Origin: an uncultured Caryophanales bacterium
GTDB lineage: Bacteria > Bacillota_I > Bacilli_A > RFN20 > CAG-826
NCBI GenBank assembly: GCA_947303105.1
Contig: CAMYXQ010000052.1
Coordinates: forward strand, 1 to 6,261
Direction of reading: 5' to 3'
Length of the DNA stretch: 6,261 nt
Shown here: positions 5,672 to 6,261 of the stretch, piece by piece
Layout: each line of letters opens with the position of its first letter
Position numbering within the stretch: position 1 is the stretch's first letter
The notes under the pieces: generated by a model
Seen by the model: the letters and a program-made list of their open reading frames with translations, nothing else
The model's database searches: none
Told to the model about the DNA's origin: nothing
Position numbers and translations under genes: made by a program

Positions 5672-5679
5672 CTCCTTTT
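5672..5679 (-). promoter_or_regulatory. Shine-Dalgarno site fixing the start of paralogue 3
   Basis: AAAAGGAG, complementary to the 3' end of 16S rRNA, lies nine bases before the ATG at 5662. It would be misplaced for the in-frame ATG at 5689 or any start further upstream. It therefore selects the 86-residue product over longer readings that run into 5S rRNA. Confidence 0.8.
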
Positions 5680-5709
5680 CTTTCGTCATTTTAAGATAAA
5701 AAGGGTGCC

Positions 5710-5733
5710 TATAAAAGAAAAAATCCCGGCAGC
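5710..5733 (-). terminator. T-rich end of the rRNA operon, possible terminator
   Basis: Directly after the 3' end of 5S rRNA the minus strand reads TTTTTTCTTTT. No separate GC hairpin follows the 5S gene, so the only stem available is the terminal helix of 5S itself. The T-run is consistent with termination, but the lack of a dedicated stem makes the call weak, and read-through into the small membrane genes is possible. Confidence 0.3.
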
Positions 5734-5834
5734 GCGCTATTCTCCCGGCCAAAGCCGATACCTTCGCCACTGCGGTGCTTAACTTCTGTGTTCGGGATGG
5801 GAACAGGTGTGACCACCGCGCCATCGCCACCAGA
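5725..5834 (-). rRNA. rrf: 5S ribosomal RNA
   Basis: This is 5S rRNA of about 110 bases, a component of the large ribosomal subunit. On the minus strand the conserved core reads CACACCTGTTCCCATCCCGA, followed by ACACAGAAGTTAAGCACC, the hallmark of bacterial 5S loops B and C. The ends CTGGTGGC (5833-5826) and GCTGCCGG (5733-5726) pair over eight positions to form the terminal helix, which fixes the boundaries to within a base or two. It lies downstream of 23S in the usual 16S-23S-5S order. Confidence 0.96.
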
Positions 5835-5941
5835 CTTTTTTCTCTGTCTGTTCTTTAGAAACTGGATATAACTCGTACATATCTTTCCGAAATCTGAATC
5901 AACTTGCGTCTTAACTTACATTCTATAAGTATAGAAATTAG
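5835..5941 (-). other. 23S-5S intergenic spacer with processing hairpins, no tRNA
   Basis: This transcribed spacer of about 107 bases has no tRNA-like cloverleaf. Two perfect dyads are visible: TTCTATA/TATAGAA (5921-5936, two-base centre) just after the 23S 3' end, and CAGAC/GTCTG (5831-5850, ten-base centre) spanning the 5' edge of 5S. Both are placed where rRNA maturation cuts are expected, so they may be processing structures, though this is inference. The spacer is AT-richer than its surroundings. Confidence 0.6.
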
Positions 5942-6261
5942 TGAAATTAAGCCCTCGGGCTATTAGTATCGGTCTCCTGAACAACTTCGCAATGCTTATA
6001 TGCTTACAGATCCGACCTATCAACCCCCTCGCTTTGGGGGGCCCTTACTTCTTTCGAATGGGAAGTCTCATCTTAGGAACAGCTTCACGCTTAGATGCTT
6101 TCAGCGTTTATCTGGTCCGGAGGTAGCTACCCAGCCATGCCACTGGCGTGACAACTGGTAGACCAGTGCTCCGTTAATCCCGGTCCTCTCGTACTAGGGA
6201 CTAGCTCCTTCAAACTTCCTACGCCCACGACAGATAGGGACCAAACTGTCTCACGACGTTT
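5942..6261 (-). rRNA. rrl: 23S ribosomal RNA, 3' end (5' part outside the window)
   Basis: These are the last ~320 bases of 23S rRNA, the large-subunit rRNA. On the minus strand the sarcin-ricin loop AGTACGAGAGGACCG lies at 6195-6181. Further on are the conserved helices around GAAAGCATCTAAGCGTGAAG (about 6083-6102) and GGTCGGATCTGTAAG in domain VI, and the terminal ACTAATAGCCCGAGGGCTTAA (5967-5947), matching the Bacillus-type 23S end. The exact 3' base is uncertain by about five positions because the mature end pairs with the 5' end, which is not in the window. No insertion or intron is seen in this part. The gene runs off the right edge. Confidence 0.96.

Noticed and set aside
5663..5830. 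Extension of paralogue 3 upstream to 5830, or to an ATG at 5689.
   Set aside because: The far extension is 5S rRNA read as protein. The AAAAGGAG at 5672-5679 is correctly spaced only for the ATG at 5662.
5835..5941. Possible tRNA gene between 23S and 5S.
   Set aside because: No acceptor/T-arm pattern (GTTCGA-type loop) or CCA-proximal stem is present; only two short hairpins are visible.
5941..6126. Plus-strand open frame of 61 codons.
   Set aside because: It lies entirely in the antisense of conserved 23S rRNA.
1..6261. CRISPR array, insertion sequence, attachment site or replication origin.
   Set aside because: No regularly spaced direct repeats, transposase, terminal inverted repeats, integrase or DnaA-box cluster was seen on either strand.

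Overview
The window reads as a piece of a bacterial chromosome from a moderately GC-rich (roughly half G+C by eye) member of the Bacillota, in the Bacilli/Mollicutes-related part of that phylum. This rests on the adjacent yloU (Asp23/Gls24) - yloV/fakA (DegV-partner fatty acid kinase) - recG block, which is characteristic of Firmicutes. In Bacillus the serine dehydratase genes sit between yloV and recG; here they are missing. The genetic code is standard: yloU ends in UGA, and tryptophans are encoded by UGG. I cannot name a genus from the sequence alone.

Layout, left to right. The minus strand carries the 3'-truncated recG (1-1933, running off the left edge), then yloV/fakA (2012-3730) and yloU (3727-4077). 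yloU and yloV overlap by four bases (ATGA) and form an operon read leftward from a clear promoter near 4111-4138. A strong intrinsic terminator at about 1979-2003 closes that operon, so recG is probably transcribed separately from a -10 box right next to its start codon. A T4-polynucleotide-kinase-like P-loop kinase (4188-4667) is divergent from yloU. It is the only plus-strand gene, and it shares a bidirectional terminator (4677-4715) with the leftward gene beyond it. From 4732 to 5662 three short paralogous membrane proteins lie in tandem on the minus strand, each with a good Shine-Dalgarno sequence and one pair separated by a terminator. To the right is the distal end of a minus-strand rRNA operon: 5S rRNA (about 5725-5834), a spacer of about 107 bases without a tRNA, and the last ~320 bases of 23S rRNA running off the right edge.

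How the parts fit. FakA phosphorylates fatty acids presented by FakB proteins, and its small neighbour YloU is an envelope-associated Asp23-family protein, so the central operon is envelope and lipid housekeeping. RecG is replication-fork rescue. The kinase and the three membrane proteins have no assigned role. Most of the window is conserved housekeeping and I see no convincing new multi-gene system. The points worth a second look are the mixture of initiation signals (recG and the kinase look leaderless, yloU has a 5'-terminal hairpin and no Shine-Dalgarno, the small membrane genes have consensus ones), the tandem paralogous membrane genes directly behind the rRNA operon, and the stand-alone PNK-like kinase.
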